A DNA stretch of 49,997 nucleotides from Woeseiaceae bacterium (GCA_028227395.1 JAOIZZ010000010.1:1-49997); one strand, 5' to 3'; counted from the stretch's first letter, positions 8,156 through 17,123 are shown. Made by a program: numbers and translations. The notes: a model not told the origin generated them from the sequence alone.

Positions 8156-9097
8156 GTGACAATTGTAATCGCACATCGCGGCGCCAGCGGGTATTTACCT
8201 GAGCATACATTGAGTGCGGCGGCGCTTGCCTACGGTATGGGTGCAGATTTTATTGAACAAGATATTGTCTTGTCTAAAGATGATTGTCCCATTGTTTTGC
8301 ATGACATCCATTTGGATCAAGTAACTAATGTTGCTGAAATATTTCCACAACGTAATCGAGATGACGGCCATTGGTATGTTCGTGATTTCGAGCTGTTAGA
8401 GCTTAAGCAGTTAGAAGTACATGAAAGAGCCAATTCAGACGGCAGTGGTCCGGTATTTCCTCAGCGATTTCCTTATCAGCGGGGTCATTTTCAAATCCCA
8501 ACATTGCAAGAAGAGATAGATTTAATCCAAGGCTTAAATCATTCTACTGGAAGAAAAGTTGGAATCTATACTGAAATAAAAAAACCAGATTGGCACAACA
8601 AAGAAGGTGCAGAGATCACTCTGCATACCCTGAATGTCTTAAAACAAAATAATTATGAAGTAGAGTCGGATAATATCTTTTTACAATGCTTTGATTCTAA
8701 GGAATTAAAACGAATCAAAAATGACTTCAAATCAAAGCTACCCTTAATCCAGTTAATAGGGAAAAACTCATGGAATGAGTCACCGGACGATTTTCGTAAA
8801 ATGTCAACCAATTTAGGGTGCAAGGATATCGCCCAATATGCAGTTGGCATCGGTCCTACTATGGATTTATTCTACACAGCCAGCATCGTCAATAACTCGG
8901 TTTCTTCAACAAACTTAATGCAGTTCGCAAAAAACCATAACTTACTCGTGCATCCATTTACATTTAGGTCTGACGGCGTCCCGCTTGCATTTGGAAGTTA
9001 TGCGGAAATGGTAAATTGGTTCGTTAATGATTTAAAAGTTGATGGTTTGTTTACTGATTTTGTCGATCAAACAATTAGCTTGATAAATACCAACTAG
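8156..9097 (+). CDS. Glycerophosphodiester phosphodiesterase (GlpQ-like)
   Basis: Hydrolyses glycerophosphodiesters from phospholipid turnover to glycerol-3-phosphate and an alcohol. The TIM-barrel GDPD family is clear from IAHRGASGYLPEHTL at the N-terminus (catalytic His7/Arg8), EQDIVLSKDDCPIVLHD near residue 35 (metal-binding Glu/Asp and second His), and the acidic YTEIKKP near residue 140. The last part (VDGLFTDFVDQ) is the usual barrel end. The GTG start at 8156 gives MTIVIAHRG with no signal peptide, so it appears cytoplasmic even though it has the longer GlpQ-type layout. A start further upstream is not available in frame with any leader. Confidence 0.9.
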   Translation: MTIVIAHRGASGYLPEHTLSAAALAYGMGADFIEQDIVLSKDDCPIVLHDIHLDQVTNVAEIFPQRNRDDGHWYVRDFELLELKQLEVHERANSDGSGPVFPQRFPYQRGHFQIPTLQEEIDLIQGLNHSTGRKVGIYTEIKKPDWHNKEGAEITLHTLNVLKQNNYEVESDNIFLQCFDSKELKRIKNDFKSKLPLIQLIGKNSWNESPDDFRKMSTNLGCKDIAQYAVGIGPTMDLFYTASIVNNSVSSTNLMQFAKNHNLLVHPFTFRSDGVPLAFGSYAEMVNWFVNDLKVDGLFTDFVDQTISLINTN

Positions 9098-9139
9098 TTA
9101 AGCGCTTCCTGTAAGATCAAGTACCGTTCAATTAAAGTA

Positions 9140-9292
9140 ATGGAGCTCTTCGAGATGCGGGGTATTTTTGATGGAATACCACTGGCGTCTTCTGTGTTGA
9201 TTGATCAACTTGAGCAAGGTACCTCAGAGATAAACATGCTGTCTCAATTCAATTGGGCAAGCATCCAGTTGGAGATAAAATTAGGAACTTAG
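9140..9292 (+). other. Small open frame, possible gene remnant (50 aa)
   Basis: An ATG-to-TAG frame encoding MELFEMRGIFDGIPLAS at the start and INMLSQFNWASIQLEIKLGT at the end. No clear Shine-Dalgarno precedes it. The second half loosely resembles a winged-helix element like the C-terminus of DprA (a line of Leu spaced as in ..L..LEL). Past the stop, a one-base shift would continue as NLELSKY. It could be a decayed fragment or chance. Not recognised with confidence. Confidence 0.2.
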
Positions 9293-9392
9293 AGCTAAGT
9301 AAATATACTATTTTTTATCAATACACATTAAAATTTCAATCTATTCTTTTTTAGTGGACGAAACTTTGTTGTTTGTTGATCGACCTATAACA

Positions 9393-9408
9393 TGTCACTT
9401 ATGTGACA
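9393..9408. promoter_or_regulatory. Perfect inverted repeat upstream of the TonB receptor
   Basis: TGTCAC, spacer TTAT, GTGACA: a perfect 6-base dyad with a 4-base spacer, about 200 bases before the receptor start. It has no T run, so it is more like an operator than a terminator. Which regulator would bind is unknown. Confidence 0.3.
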
Positions 9409-9605
9409 AATGGGCTTCCAAAAACGCCTAATACATGTAATCATTAGAGACATAGAGATATTTTTATCGCTATATACGTAGCAGAAGTAAGTAATTACAA
9501 CTGCATGTGGTCCCATAATCATGATGATGATGGGTTTGTATAATTTGGTAAATACCGAACTTATAATGTCTAACAACGAGTTAGACTGAGTTTTCGGGGG
9601 GAAAT

Positions 9606-12203
9606 ATGAACTTTAATATTCGTCGCTTCTTAGCGAAATCACTTTGCATACTGGTTGGCTTTTCTGTTACTAGTGTTAACGCTCTTGAAATTGAAGAGAT
9701 AATTGTAACGGCGCAAAAACGTGCTCAAAACTCACAAGATGTGCCTGTTGCATTGGACGCCTTTACCGGTGACATGTTACAAAGATCGAGCATTAAAACG
9801 ATGCGAGACTTGGCAGGTATGACACCTTCGTTGGCGTCATTTCAAAGTCAAAGTGCAGGTTTTTCAAGTTGGGGAATTCGTGGACTAAACACCAGTTCAC
9901 AAAACTTTGGCCTTGAATCAGCAGTAGGCTCTTATGTCGATAATGTCTATCGTGCTCGTCAGAGTGCTATCAGTAATCAATTGGTAGATATTGAAGCCGT
10001 CGAAATACTACGCGGACCGCAAGGGACGCTATTTGGTAAAAACACTTCAGCCGGCGCCATCAATATTCGAACGGTTGCACCAAGTCATGACCGCAACGGT
10101 TTCTTTGAGATTGTAGGTGGAGATCTTGGTCTGGTAAATGTTAATGCCGGAGCTAACATGTCATTGATTGAAGATGTGCTTGCAATTCGCGGTACAGTAT
10201 TTGTCAGTGAGAGAGATGGTTTTGTTAAAAATCTATCAGATCCAAATGGTCCTAAGTTAAATGATCGAGATAGACAGGGCGGTCGTTTTCAAGTGATGTA
10301 CACGCCTAGCGAAAATACTAGTATGCGTTTGATTGCTGATTATTCTGAAGTAGATGAAATTTGTTGTGCTGCACTAACAAAGATGAATAACTTCTTAGAT
10401 TACACAGGCAAGACGCCTGGTTCAGACTCGGTAATCGGAGTCGCATTGGGACAACCTGTGATGCTTGCAAAAGACTTCAATAAACAAGAAGTATATTTGA
10501 CTCATGCACCATCTTCGACTGCAGAAGACAAAGGTATCTCTTTAGAGATTAACCGTGATTATGAAAATTTCACTTTAACTTCAGTATCAGCCATACGTAA
10601 TTTTGATACGAATGATTTTATTGATGCTGATTTCGGAGCAGCTAAAATACTGACTGACAGAAACATTCTTGAGCAAAGTTCTTTTTCCCAAGAGCTTAGA
10701 TTCTCAGGTGATTTTGCCGGTGTCAATGGCAGGGACGGTCATTATCAGTTTGGGGCTTACTATTATAGTCAAGACATGGACAATAACTCCAAGTTAACGG
10801 CTGGAATTCATGCCACGCCGTTTTTAAATGCCGATCCAACACTTACCTCAGCGGTTAATGCGCTTGCGGGTATTCATGCAGGTACAAACGCAACGCTTAT
10901 AGCAGGAGCCAAAGCAGCAACTCCTGGGATTACGGATGCGCAGGCAGCCGCCTTTGCCGCAGCTAATAACCCATTTCCCGTTGGTGCAGCAAGTTCATTT
11001 CCAGACGGATCATTTGCTCGCGATGTAATGAAGCAAAAACATAAAAGTTATGCTTTCTTTGGTCAAGTGGATATCCCGGTTCAAGATAAATGGACGTTAA
11101 CGGCAGGATTGCGATACACCAACGAAGAAAAAACCATGAACGGTACCTTCACTAATAGCACAATGGGTGGAGTTCCAGATATTGTGTCTACTGCTCCAGG
11201 ATCTATTTTATGGACATTGGGTGCGCTAGCACAAGGTGCATCGATACCACCAGCTACCTTATTATCAACGTTGGCACCGCTATATGCACCGGGTTGGGGT
11301 TTATACACACAGCCGTCTTTAGCACCGCATGCGGCAGAGAATGCCAAGCTTGATGATCATCGTGTAACTGGTAATATTAAAGTTGCCTACCAACCAAATG
11401 ACGATATGTTGATCTATAGTTCGTATTCGACTGGTTATAAAGCGGGCGGTACCAATACTGATCGTCTAGGACCAGGATTAGAGTATGTTTTCTTACCAGA
11501 AACAAATGAAGTATTAGAAGCTGGTGCGAAGTTGGATTTAAGTGATACCTTGCGCTTGAACATGGCAGTTTGGAAAATGAATGTAGATAACTTGCAAGTA
11601 TCAACGTTTGCAGGGAATGCATTTAATCTTTCAAATGCTGGCCGAACTGAGGCTTCTGGTGGTGAGATTGATCTTACATGGGCACCAACTGAATACTTTA
11701 GTTTGGACATGGCTTACTCACAAGTGGTCGCAACTGCGAAAGACTTCCAAGGCGCATCATGTTGGATTGCTAGCCCGTTCCAGACAGGTAAAATTGATCC
11801 GGGTGCAGGCACAGCGGCAGGAAATGCTGACGTTACATCATGTGATCACTCTGGGTTAACTAAAGCAGAGCCAGAAAATCGTCTCTTCGTAGGCGTAACA
11901 CAAGGCTTTAAATTGGGTGATACAGCCGGTTACTTAAGATTAGAACACCAATCGGTTAGTGAGTCAGATACATTAGGCTCTGGTGATCCATTGCACTTTA
12001 GACCGTCATTCACATTTGCGAATGCTCGTTTAGGTTTTATCTTCGAAGAACTTAATTCTGAGCTGGCTATTTGGGTGAGAAATGCAACAGATGAACGTTT
12101 TTATGAGTCTGTCTTTAATACACCAGTACAAAGTGGTAATTTGAGAGCATATACTACTGAGCCACGTACTTGGGGTGTGAACTTTAGAATTAATTTCGAT
12201 TAA
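9606..12203 (+). CDS. TonB-dependent outer membrane receptor
   Basis: An 865-residue outer-membrane receptor for active, energy-coupled uptake. A signal peptide of about 26 residues (RRFLAKSLCILVGFSVTSVNA) precedes the TonB box IEEIIVTAQKR. The plug domain shows DVPVALDAFTGDML, WGIRGLNT, VDNVYRAR and the strongly conserved VEILRGPQGTLFGKNTSAG. A long 22-strand-type barrel with many aromatic strand ends finishes at TWGVNFRINF, one Asp short of the usual terminal aromatic. It belongs to the large iron-complex/complex-organic-substrate receptor family common in marine and sphingomonad-type degraders. A GGGGGG-rich Shine-Dalgarno precedes the ATG. The substrate cannot be read from sequence. The downstream oxygenase cluster suggests a hydrophobic organic compound rather than a siderophore, which is inference. 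Confidence 0.95.
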   Translation: MNFNIRRFLAKSLCILVGFSVTSVNALEIEEIIVTAQKRAQNSQDVPVALDAFTGDMLQRSSIKTMRDLAGMTPSLASFQSQSAGFSSWGIRGLNTSSQNFGLESAVGSYVDNVYRARQSAISNQLVDIEAVEILRGPQGTLFGKNTSAGAINIRTVAPSHDRNGFFEIVGGDLGLVNVNAGANMSLIEDVLAIRGTVFVSERDGFVKNLSDPNGPKLNDRDRQGGRFQVMYTPSENTSMRLIADYSEVDEICCAALTKMNNFLDYTGKTPGSDSVIGVALGQPVMLAKDFNKQEVYLTHAPSSTAEDKGISLEINRDYENFTLTSVSAIRNFDTNDFIDADFGAAKILTDRNILEQSSFSQELRFSGDFAGVNGRDGHYQFGAYYYSQDMDNNSKLTAGIHATPFLNADPTLTSAVNALAGIHAGTNATLIAGAKAATPGITDAQAAAFAAANNPFPVGAASSFPDGSFARDVMKQKHKSYAFFGQVDIPVQDKWTLTAGLRYTNEEKTMNGTFTNSTMGGVPDIVSTAPGSILWTLGALAQGASIPPATLLSTLAPLYAPGWGLYTQPSLAPHAAENAKLDDHRVTGNIKVAYQPNDDMLIYSSYSTGYKAGGTNTDRLGPGLEYVFLPETNEVLEAGAKLDLSDTLRLNMAVWKMNVDNLQVSTFAGNAFNLSNAGRTEASGGEIDLTWAPTEYFSLDMAYSQVVATAKDFQGASCWIASPFQTGKIDPGAGTAAGNADVTSCDHSGLTKAEPENRLFVGVTQGFKLGDTAGYLRLEHQSVSESDTLGSGDPLHFRPSFTFANARLGFIFEELNSELAIWVRNATDERFYESVFNTPVQSGNLRAYTTEPRTWGVNFRINFD

Positions 12204-12232
12204 TCTAGACAAATATAGCAAGAAAAAAATTT

Positions 12233-12262
12233 CAGCACGTCCTTGGGCGTGCTGTTTTTTTT
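12233..12262 (+). terminator. Rho-independent terminator after the TonB receptor
   Basis: Stem CAGCACG (12233-12239) pairs with CGTGCTG (12248-12254) around a short loop and is followed by eight T residues. It ends the receptor transcript and separates it from the monooxygenase operon. Confidence 0.9.
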
Positions 12263-12364
12263 CGTCTGTATATATTGATTATAACTAAAGCTATCCCTAA
12301 GCTTATTGAGTGAAATTAACTGTAGATCTAAAATGATTGAATCTTTATAGCTAAATAATTGTCT

Positions 12365-13876
12365 ATGAGTAAAACCAATAAAAAATCAGGAAATCATCCA
12401 CTCGACGTACTTATCATTGGTATGGGTTTTTCGGGAATTTGTGCAGCTATAAAATTAATAGAGAATGATATTAAAAATATCGCAATCTATGAAAAATCTG
12501 ATGATATAGGTGGGACATGGCATGACAATACCTATCCTGGGGCAGCCTGTGATGTGCCATCTCATTTATACAGTTTTTCATTCGCTCCAAATCCTGATTG
12601 GTCGCGAGTTTACTCAAAGCAAGCTGAGATTAAGCAGTACCTAAAAAATGTGGTAACTGATTATGATCTTTTGGATTATGCCAATTTCTCATGCCAGGTA
12701 TCTCGCATTATTCTGAATGAGGATAGCGGTTTATGGGAAGTTGAATTTGCTGATAACAAGGTAGTTCATGCGCATCATGTTATTCATGGTGGTGGAGGCT
12801 TGCATAAACCTAATAAGCCAAAATTTGACGGTATGGACACATTTACTGGTACTGTAATGCACACAGCAGAATGGGATCATGAGGTAAGTTTTACTAATAA
12901 GAATGTAGTAATCATCGGCAGTGCAGCAAGTGCAATTCAGGTGATACCTGAATTAGCAAAAGAGGTAAAGAATCTTCATATTTTTCAACGTACGCCAAAT
13001 TACGTCGTGCCAAGGGGCGATAGGGCTTATACAGAAAAAGAAAAAGTACGCTTTCGAAAATATCCATGGCTAGCAAAATTTTATCGTTGGGTCATGTTCA
13101 TGCGATTGGAGTTAATTACTTATCCGGTCATTAAGAAGAACTCTAAAATTGGCAAAATAGCGGCAAAAAAGATTACCAACTATATGCGTGTATCCATTAA
13201 AAATAGAGCATTACATGATGTGTTAGAACCCCAATATGCATTGGGCTGCAAACGAATACTGCTTTCCGATAGCTTATATAACGCAATTAACAAAGATCAT
13301 GTTGAGCTTATTACCAATCCAATAAAAAGTATAAAAGAAAATCATCTTGTCACTGAAAATAATGAAATATATCACGCTGATATCATCGTTCTAGCAACGG
13401 GTTTTGATATCACGGGGCATCTTCATTCAATTGATGTTGTTGGGCTTAATCAGAAGACGTTGATTGAGGCTTGGTCTGGAGGTGAGGAGGCCTATCGTGG
13501 TTGTTGTATAGCGGGTTTTCCAAATGCTTACCTTGTGACAGGTCCAAATACCGGTGCGGGTACAATCTCTCATATACATATTATAGAGCAAGAGGTTGGG
13601 TATATTGTTGAATTAATTAAGCTTGCTAGAAACCATTCTCATATAGAAGTCAAAAAGACCAAGCAAGACGATTACAATGAAGCGATACAAGTAAAACTAG
13701 AAAATAGAGTTTGGTCTAGTGGCTGTAATAGCTGGTATCTCAATGCAAATGGTAAAAATAATACACTTTACCCAGAAAACGCTAGAACTTTCAAAAAGGA
13801 TCTGTCGGTTATTAAAAGAGATGATTTTACGCTTACACCTAAAAATCATCAGGTGAAGGAAGTGGACGCTATCTGA
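12365..13876 (+). CDS. Flavin-containing / Baeyer-Villiger-type monooxygenase
   Basis: FAD- and NADPH-dependent oxygenase, predicted to insert oxygen next to a ketone. It carries the N-terminal FAD motif IGMGFSGICAA, the DIGGTWHDNTYPGAACD stretch typical of Baeyer-Villiger enzymes, the type I BVMO fingerprint FTGTVMHTAEWD (F-x-G-x-x-x-H-x-x-x-W-D) and the second Rossmann motif IIGSAASAIQVIPELA followed by FQRTPNYVVPRGD. About 503 residues, standard for the smaller class. I chose the ATG at 12365; a TTG at 12359 is in frame. Its stop overlaps the next ATG (TGATG), so the hydrolase is translationally coupled. That pairing with an esterase and an SDR supports ketone-to-ester chemistry. The substrate is unknown. 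Confidence 0.9.
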   Translation: MSKTNKKSGNHPLDVLIIGMGFSGICAAIKLIENDIKNIAIYEKSDDIGGTWHDNTYPGAACDVPSHLYSFSFAPNPDWSRVYSKQAEIKQYLKNVVTDYDLLDYANFSCQVSRIILNEDSGLWEVEFADNKVVHAHHVIHGGGGLHKPNKPKFDGMDTFTGTVMHTAEWDHEVSFTNKNVVIIGSAASAIQVIPELAKEVKNLHIFQRTPNYVVPRGDRAYTEKEKVRFRKYPWLAKFYRWVMFMRLELITYPVIKKNSKIGKIAAKKITNYMRVSIKNRALHDVLEPQYALGCKRILLSDSLYNAINKDHVELITNPIKSIKENHLVTENNEIYHADIIVLATGFDITGHLHSIDVVGLNQKTLIEAWSGGEEAYRGCCIAGFPNAYLVTGPNTGAGTISHIHIIEQEVGYIVELIKLARNHSHIEVKKTKQDDYNEAIQVKLENRVWSSGCNSWYLNANGKNNTLYPENARTFKKDLSVIKRDDFTLTPKNHQVKEVDAI

Positions 13877-14760
13877 TGGCGAATCAAGCCTTAAATCTCG
13901 CCTATGAGCTTCATGGTGATCCATCTGATCCAATATTAGTGATTATTCAAGGATTGGGTATGCCCTTAACAGCAACCCCACCAGAACTCGTTGAAAAATT
14001 AGTAAAAAAGGGATTGTGTCTATTACTGGTTGATAATCGTGATATTGGTCAATCAGAGAAATTCGATCGTACTCCGCCTAATATTATTTGGGAAGCGATC
14101 AAATATCAGCTTGGCTTTAAAGTGCAATATTTATATAAGCTCGATGATATGATGAATGATATCAATGCTTTGCTCGTTAAACTTGATATTAAGTCTATAC
14201 ATATTCTAGGCGTATCAATGGGAGGTATGATTGCACAATCAATGGCAATTCATCATCCTAAAAAAATAAAAAGCTTAATCTCTATAATGTCAACTACAGG
14301 AAACCCCAAACTGCCAGGACCAAAATGGATGGTAGCTAAATTCATTTTGCTGGGATCACGTAATAAAGAAATTCATGATAGCTCATCTTTCTATCATCAA
14401 TTATGGAAATTAATTGGCAGCCCAAAATACCCAAGATCAACGGAGGAGTTGAATCAATTTGTAAGAAGAATTATGGGTAGAGGCATGACAGCAGGCGGTT
14501 CAGCAAGGCAATTATTGGCTATATTAACCTCAAGAAATAGATGTGCCGATCTAGAGTCTTTAACCATACCCGCATTGATAATTCATGGTGATGAAGATAA
14601 TTTAGTTCCTGTCGAATGTGGTATAAATACAGCTGAGTCTATAAAAGACTCTATTTTATGGCGGATTCCTGGAATGGGTCATGATTTTCCATATGAGCTA
14701 ATAGATGAGTTTACTGATCGAATTTCACAGCATGTACTTAGTGCTGAAAAAGGCCATTGA
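13876..14760 (+). CDS. Alpha/beta hydrolase
   Basis: A 294-residue cytoplasmic alpha/beta hydrolase. The nucleophile elbow is GVSMGG with Ser114. The acid is probably Asp239 or Asp241 in HGDEDNLVP, and the base is His269 in GMGHDFP. The N-terminal stretch VIIQGLGMPLTATPPE supplies the oxyanion loop. It resembles the esterase/lactonase branch often found beside Baeyer-Villiger monooxygenases. Here its ATG overlaps the monooxygenase stop, so its probable job is to hydrolyse the ester or lactone that enzyme produces. It also overlaps the following SDR gene. The exact substrate is inferred from context only. Confidence 0.88.
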   Translation: MANQALNLAYELHGDPSDPILVIIQGLGMPLTATPPELVEKLVKKGLCLLLVDNRDIGQSEKFDRTPPNIIWEAIKYQLGFKVQYLYKLDDMMNDINALLVKLDIKSIHILGVSMGGMIAQSMAIHHPKKIKSLISIMSTTGNPKLPGPKWMVAKFILLGSRNKEIHDSSSFYHQLWKLIGSPKYPRSTEELNQFVRRIMGRGMTAGGSARQLLAILTSRNRCADLESLTIPALIIHGDEDNLVPVECGINTAESIKDSILWRIPGMGHDFPYELIDEFTDRISQHVLSAEKGH

Positions 14761-15590
14761 AACCAATGAAGAATTTTACTAACAAGAATATCCTTATAAC
14801 AGGTGCTGGATCGGGTATTGGTCGATCATTAGCCATTAAATTCGCTGAGATGGGGGCGACACTAATATTGACTGATAATAATCTTAATGGGTTAGTGGCG
14901 AGCCATGAAAAAATCCTAACCATAACTGCACAATGCTCTTATCATCATGTGGATGTATCAGATTACCCAGCCATGCAAGAATTATCATCGGCAGTGTTTG
15001 AAAAGCATGGTGATATAGATGTTTTGATTAATAATGCTGGTGTTAATTTAATGGACCAATTTATTGATGGTAATTTGGATGATTTTCATTGGCTCATGAA
15101 TATTAATTTTTGGGGTGTAGTCAATGGCGTTAAAATTTTCTTGCCTAGCTTATTGCGTCAGCCAGAAGCACATATAATTAATATATCAAGTATATTTGGA
15201 ATTATGTCCATACCCGGGCAAGCAGCCTATAATTCCTCAAAATTCGCTGTTAAAGGCTTTACAGAGGCCCTTAAGATGGAATTAGCGGGTACGAAAGTGA
15301 AAGTCAGCAGCGTCCATCCTGGAGGGGTGAAAACGGAAATTGCAAATAATGCCAGAGTGGGCTCAACTACATTAGCGTCCAGAGATAAACTAATTAAAGA
15401 ATTCAATAAATTAACTTATACCACCGCTGATAAAGCGGCAATGGATATTATAAAAGGTATCCAGAGAGGCAAAAGAAGGATAATGATTGGCTGGGACGCA
15501 AAAATAGCTGACGTGATCGTTAGGTTATTTCCAAGTCATTATGAAGATTTAATGGGACTTGAAAAGCGATACAAGAAACTAAAAAAATAG
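14757..15590 (+). CDS. Short-chain dehydrogenase/reductase
   Basis: NAD(P)-dependent oxidoreductase of about 275 residues. It has the cofactor motif TGAGSGIGRSLA, the NNAGVN motif, the catalytic Ser in NISSIFGIMSIPG and a Tyr-x-x-x-Lys pair in YNSSKFAVKGF (Tyr158/Lys162 from the first start). The C-terminus KRRIMIGWDAKIADVIVRLF fits the membrane-associated SDR subfamily seen in lipid and steroid metabolism. The TTG at 14757 overlaps the hydrolase stop in a four-base TTGA; the ATG at 14766 is the alternative. In this operon it most likely makes the ketone for the monooxygenase from an alcohol, or handles the product alcohol. Confidence 0.88.
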   Translation: MKPMKNFTNKNILITGAGSGIGRSLAIKFAEMGATLILTDNNLNGLVASHEKILTITAQCSYHHVDVSDYPAMQELSSAVFEKHGDIDVLINNAGVNLMDQFIDGNLDDFHWLMNINFWGVVNGVKIFLPSLLRQPEAHIINISSIFGIMSIPGQAAYNSSKFAVKGFTEALKMELAGTKVKVSSVHPGGVKTEIANNARVGSTTLASRDKLIKEFNKLTYTTADKAAMDIIKGIQRGKRRIMIGWDAKIADVIVRLFPSHYEDLMGLEKRYKKLKK

Positions 15591-15604
15591 CCATTTGTAT
15601 AAGC

Positions 15605-15715
15605 CTAGCTTGTCATTGCCATGTAGATGAGCCAAAAAAAAGGCACTATAAACACCACAAACCCGATAGTGAAGAATGTAATACCTAGAATCTTTTTCTT
15701 TAATCTCTCATTCAT
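15605..15715 (-). CDS. Small single-pass membrane protein (36 aa)
   Basis: A 36-residue frame with a lysine-rich start (MNERLKKKILG) and one hydrophobic helix (FFTIGFVVFIVPFFWLIYMA), the shape of a real small membrane protein. Its ATG overlaps, as ATGA, the stop codon of another minus-strand frame ending at 15712, which supports translational coupling. It converges on the SDR gene with 14 bases between stops. No family recognised. Confidence 0.5.
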   Translation of the reverse strand: MNERLKKKILGITFFTIGFVVFIVPFFWLIYMAMTS

Positions 15716-15868
15716 TTTTTTGATCCTGAATTAATTCGGTTACCAATCGCTTTCTCAACGCCACCCACATAGAGTATATATAACTTATTATCCTCATCCA
15801 GAAAAATATAAAGGTCACAAAGGTTATTTAGATTGATCGTTAGCTCACCTCGTGTGAGAATAATAAAA
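15712..15868 (-). other. Possible minus-strand gene tail upstream of the small membrane protein
   Basis: The frame reads LYIFLDEDNKLYILYVGG and then VEKAIGNRINSGSKK to a TGA that overlaps the next ATG (ATGA). The composition looks protein-like. A GAGGTGAG Shine-Dalgarno-like site lies just upstream, but no normal start codon follows at the right distance. The first ATG (16008) would lie inside the plus-strand propeller gene. It may be a truncated or frameshifted small gene. Function unknown. Confidence 0.3.
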
Positions 15869-16960
15869 ATGAAATATAATTTTACTATCAAAGTATTTAA
15901 TTCTATTTTCAAATTAACATCAATAATATTTCCTATATTGATGATTTTATTATCTATTTTATATTTTGTATCACCTATAAATCCAATTTCATGGGAACCA
16001 TCTGCCAATCCAGGATTTATAAATAAGCTTTCAATTAACTCAGACTTAAAAGAAATTAAGCAGCTATTGAATGGTGTTGGTGTGGGTGGTGAAGATATTG
16101 TGAAAGGTCCAGATGGTCATTACTTTACAGCCTATAGAGACGGTCGAATAATACGTTTTGATTTAGATGGTAATTACAAGGAGTTTGCGAATAGTTACGG
16201 CAAACCATTAGGCATGGAATTTGATGCAAACGGTAATTTAATCGTCGCCGATGCAGAAAAGGGCTTATTGTCCATCAATAGCGATGGCAGCATTAAGGTA
16301 TTAGTTGATAGTGTTAATGGCATAAAAATGTTGTTTGTCGACGATCTTGATATTGCAAATGATGGCACAATTTGGTTTTCAGATGCGTCGCTACTTTATT
16401 CTTATGATAATAGTATTTACAGTCTATTGGAAAATAAAGCGACTGGGAGACTGCTTAGTTACTCACCTCTAACAAATGAAACTGTTGTTCATCTCACCAA
16501 CCTACACTTTGCAAATGGAGTTACCTTGGGTCCCAATGAGAGTTATGTCTTAGTAAACGAGACAGGTGGTGCAAAAATAAAAAGATTGTGGTTGTCAGGC
16601 CCAAAGCAAGGGAAAACTGACTATTTGATAGAAGGCCTTCCGGGTTATCCAGATAACCTCTCATTTAATGGCGAAGATATTTTCTGGGTAGCTTTTGCAG
16701 GGATTCGACAGCCTGCAATCGATGCCTTAGCAGATAAACCATTTGTGCGTAAATTAATCGGTGGCTTACCCAGAAGTATGTTGGTGCCAAAAAATACGCA
16801 TGGACTCATCCTGGGAATTAATTTATCCGGTGAAGTGGTAAGAAATTTGCAAGACCTAAATTCTCCAATTGACACATTAACAAGTGTTAATCAATGGGGC
16901 AATCAGTTACTCATTGGTAATTTAAATTCTGACTTTATCGCGATACTGGATTTGAAATAA
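15869..16960 (+). CDS. SMP-30 / strictosidine-synthase-like beta-propeller lactonase family protein
   Basis: A 363-residue protein with an N-terminal membrane anchor (SIIFPILMILLSILYFVS) followed by a six-bladed propeller. Blade motifs include GGEDIVKGPDGHYFTAY, GKPLGMEFDANGNLIVADAE, DDLDIANDGTIWFSDAS, and the strictosidine-synthase/APMAP signature HFANGVTLGPNESYVLVNET with EGLPGYPDNLSF near residue 255. Members are membrane-bound lactonases/arylesterases; true strictosidine synthase chemistry is not expected. I chose the ATG at 15869, although the frame extends upstream to a TTG. It lies downstream of the monooxygenase-hydrolase-SDR operon on the same strand, so hydrolysing lactones from that route is plausible but unproven. 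Confidence 0.85.
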   Translation: MKYNFTIKVFNSIFKLTSIIFPILMILLSILYFVSPINPISWEPSANPGFINKLSINSDLKEIKQLLNGVGVGGEDIVKGPDGHYFTAYRDGRIIRFDLDGNYKEFANSYGKPLGMEFDANGNLIVADAEKGLLSINSDGSIKVLVDSVNGIKMLFVDDLDIANDGTIWFSDASLLYSYDNSIYSLLENKATGRLLSYSPLTNETVVHLTNLHFANGVTLGPNESYVLVNETGGAKIKRLWLSGPKQGKTDYLIEGLPGYPDNLSFNGEDIFWVAFAGIRQPAIDALADKPFVRKLIGGLPRSMLVPKNTHGLILGINLSGEVVRNLQDLNSPIDTLTSVNQWGNQLLIGNLNSDFIAILDLK

Positions 16961-17123
16961 CCATTAAAAGCTCTTGCCATCTGATTAGAATTAATAACCA
17001 TCATATTGGCATTGCTAAAGCCATGATATCGCTCTCATAGCCAAAATGAATCAGATCGTAACAAGGTGATTAATATACTCAAATTGGTGATATTATAAAA
17101 ATGAGTAATTCAAAGGTATTAAG

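Larger units (their letters stand above)
9098..9605. other. Gene-poor intergenic stretch upstream of the TonB receptor
   Basis: About 500 bases without a convincing gene. It contains a small open frame (9140-9292, described separately), an inverted repeat at 9393-9408, and two TATAAT-like hexamers at 9539-9544 and 9562-9567 that could serve the receptor gene. No tRNA-like fold or terminator was recognised after glpQ. Confidence 0.6.

Noticed and set aside
9385-9576. 63-codon minus-strand frame in the gap before the TonB receptor
   Set aside because: No Shine-Dalgarno, atypical composition, and it overlaps the probable promoter region of the receptor.
15712-16008. 98-codon minus-strand reading starting at 16008
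   Set aside because: Its first half mirrors the membrane anchor of the plus-strand propeller gene. Only the last part (up to about 15868) is worth keeping as a candidate.
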